64,000 nucleotides of DNA from Hymenobacter mellowenesis (GTDB lineage: Bacteria > Bacteroidota > Bacteroidia > Cytophagales > Hymenobacteraceae): assembly GCF_030581005.1 (NCBI RefSeq), contig NZ_JAUQSX010000001.1:744001-808000 (forward strand). Reading direction: 5' to 3'. Both the position numbers and the translations under genes were made by a program. Positions 63,978 to 64,000 of the stretch are shown here, in pieces; position 1 is the first letter of the stretch; every line of letters starts with the position of its first letter. The notes under the pieces were generated by a model. It did not search any database. It was not told where the DNA came from and saw only the letters and a list, made by a program, of their open reading frames with translations.

Positions 63978-64000
63978 AGATTTTCTCTACCTCTTCATTT

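Overview
The window looks like a chromosomal piece of a high-GC member of the Bacteroidota, most likely Hymenobacter or a close relative in the Cytophagales. The signs are genes without Shine-Dalgarno sites, TAnnTTTG-type -7 promoter elements, type IX secretion (T9SS) sorting domains, a CarboxypepD_reg-type TonB-dependent receptor, a fused SecDF, and families common in this group (DUF5777, BatD, paired Tat ferritin-like proteins, PnuC). The genus is inferred from protein style and was not tested. I call 57 protein genes and see no rRNA, tRNA, CRISPR array, prophage or transposase gene.

Layout. 1-14 kb: 3' part of secDF, a large FG-GAP/VCBS T9SS cargo protein, an ECF sigma factor overlapping a membrane-anchored protein with a C-terminal beta-barrel, a cytochrome c / YceI / DUF5777 operon, an Nfu iron-sulfur protein, an OmpA/PD40 protein and aroC. 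14-22 kb: batD, then three tandem pairs of exported ferritin-like proteins. 22-29 kb: queG, ruvB, a HIRAN protein, small hypotheticals, an acyl-CoA dehydrogenase and an APC permease. 29-36 kb: vitamin and cofactor uptake, with a TPP riboswitch before a TonB-dependent receptor, a NadR-like kinase fused to an aldose 1-epimerase, and PnuC, followed by a rhodanese. 36-44 kb: hrpB with in-frame repeat insertions, an FRG protein, an SDR and a T9SS esterase. 43-54 kb: guaB, an RsbU/RsbV/RsbW-like partner-switching cassette, two PpiC-type periplasmic foldases and MoxR. 54-64 kb: an outer-membrane protein, recA, DUF3108, a response regulator and histidine kinase pair, a low-GC orphan, an RluA-type pseudouridine synthase, a polytopic glycosyltransferase-like protein and rplM.

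Many gaps between genes carry long, often perfect inverted repeats (arms about 22-47 bp) of several related families, usually directly after stop codons. Two stretches of the same kind lie in frame inside hrpB. These repeats, the ferritin-like array whose third pair has lost metal ligands, the sigma-linked barrel protein, and the TPP riboswitch locus with its kinase-epimerase fusion are the most interesting parts. Most of the rest is ordinary housekeeping. All family assignments come from reading motifs by eye; no database search was run.
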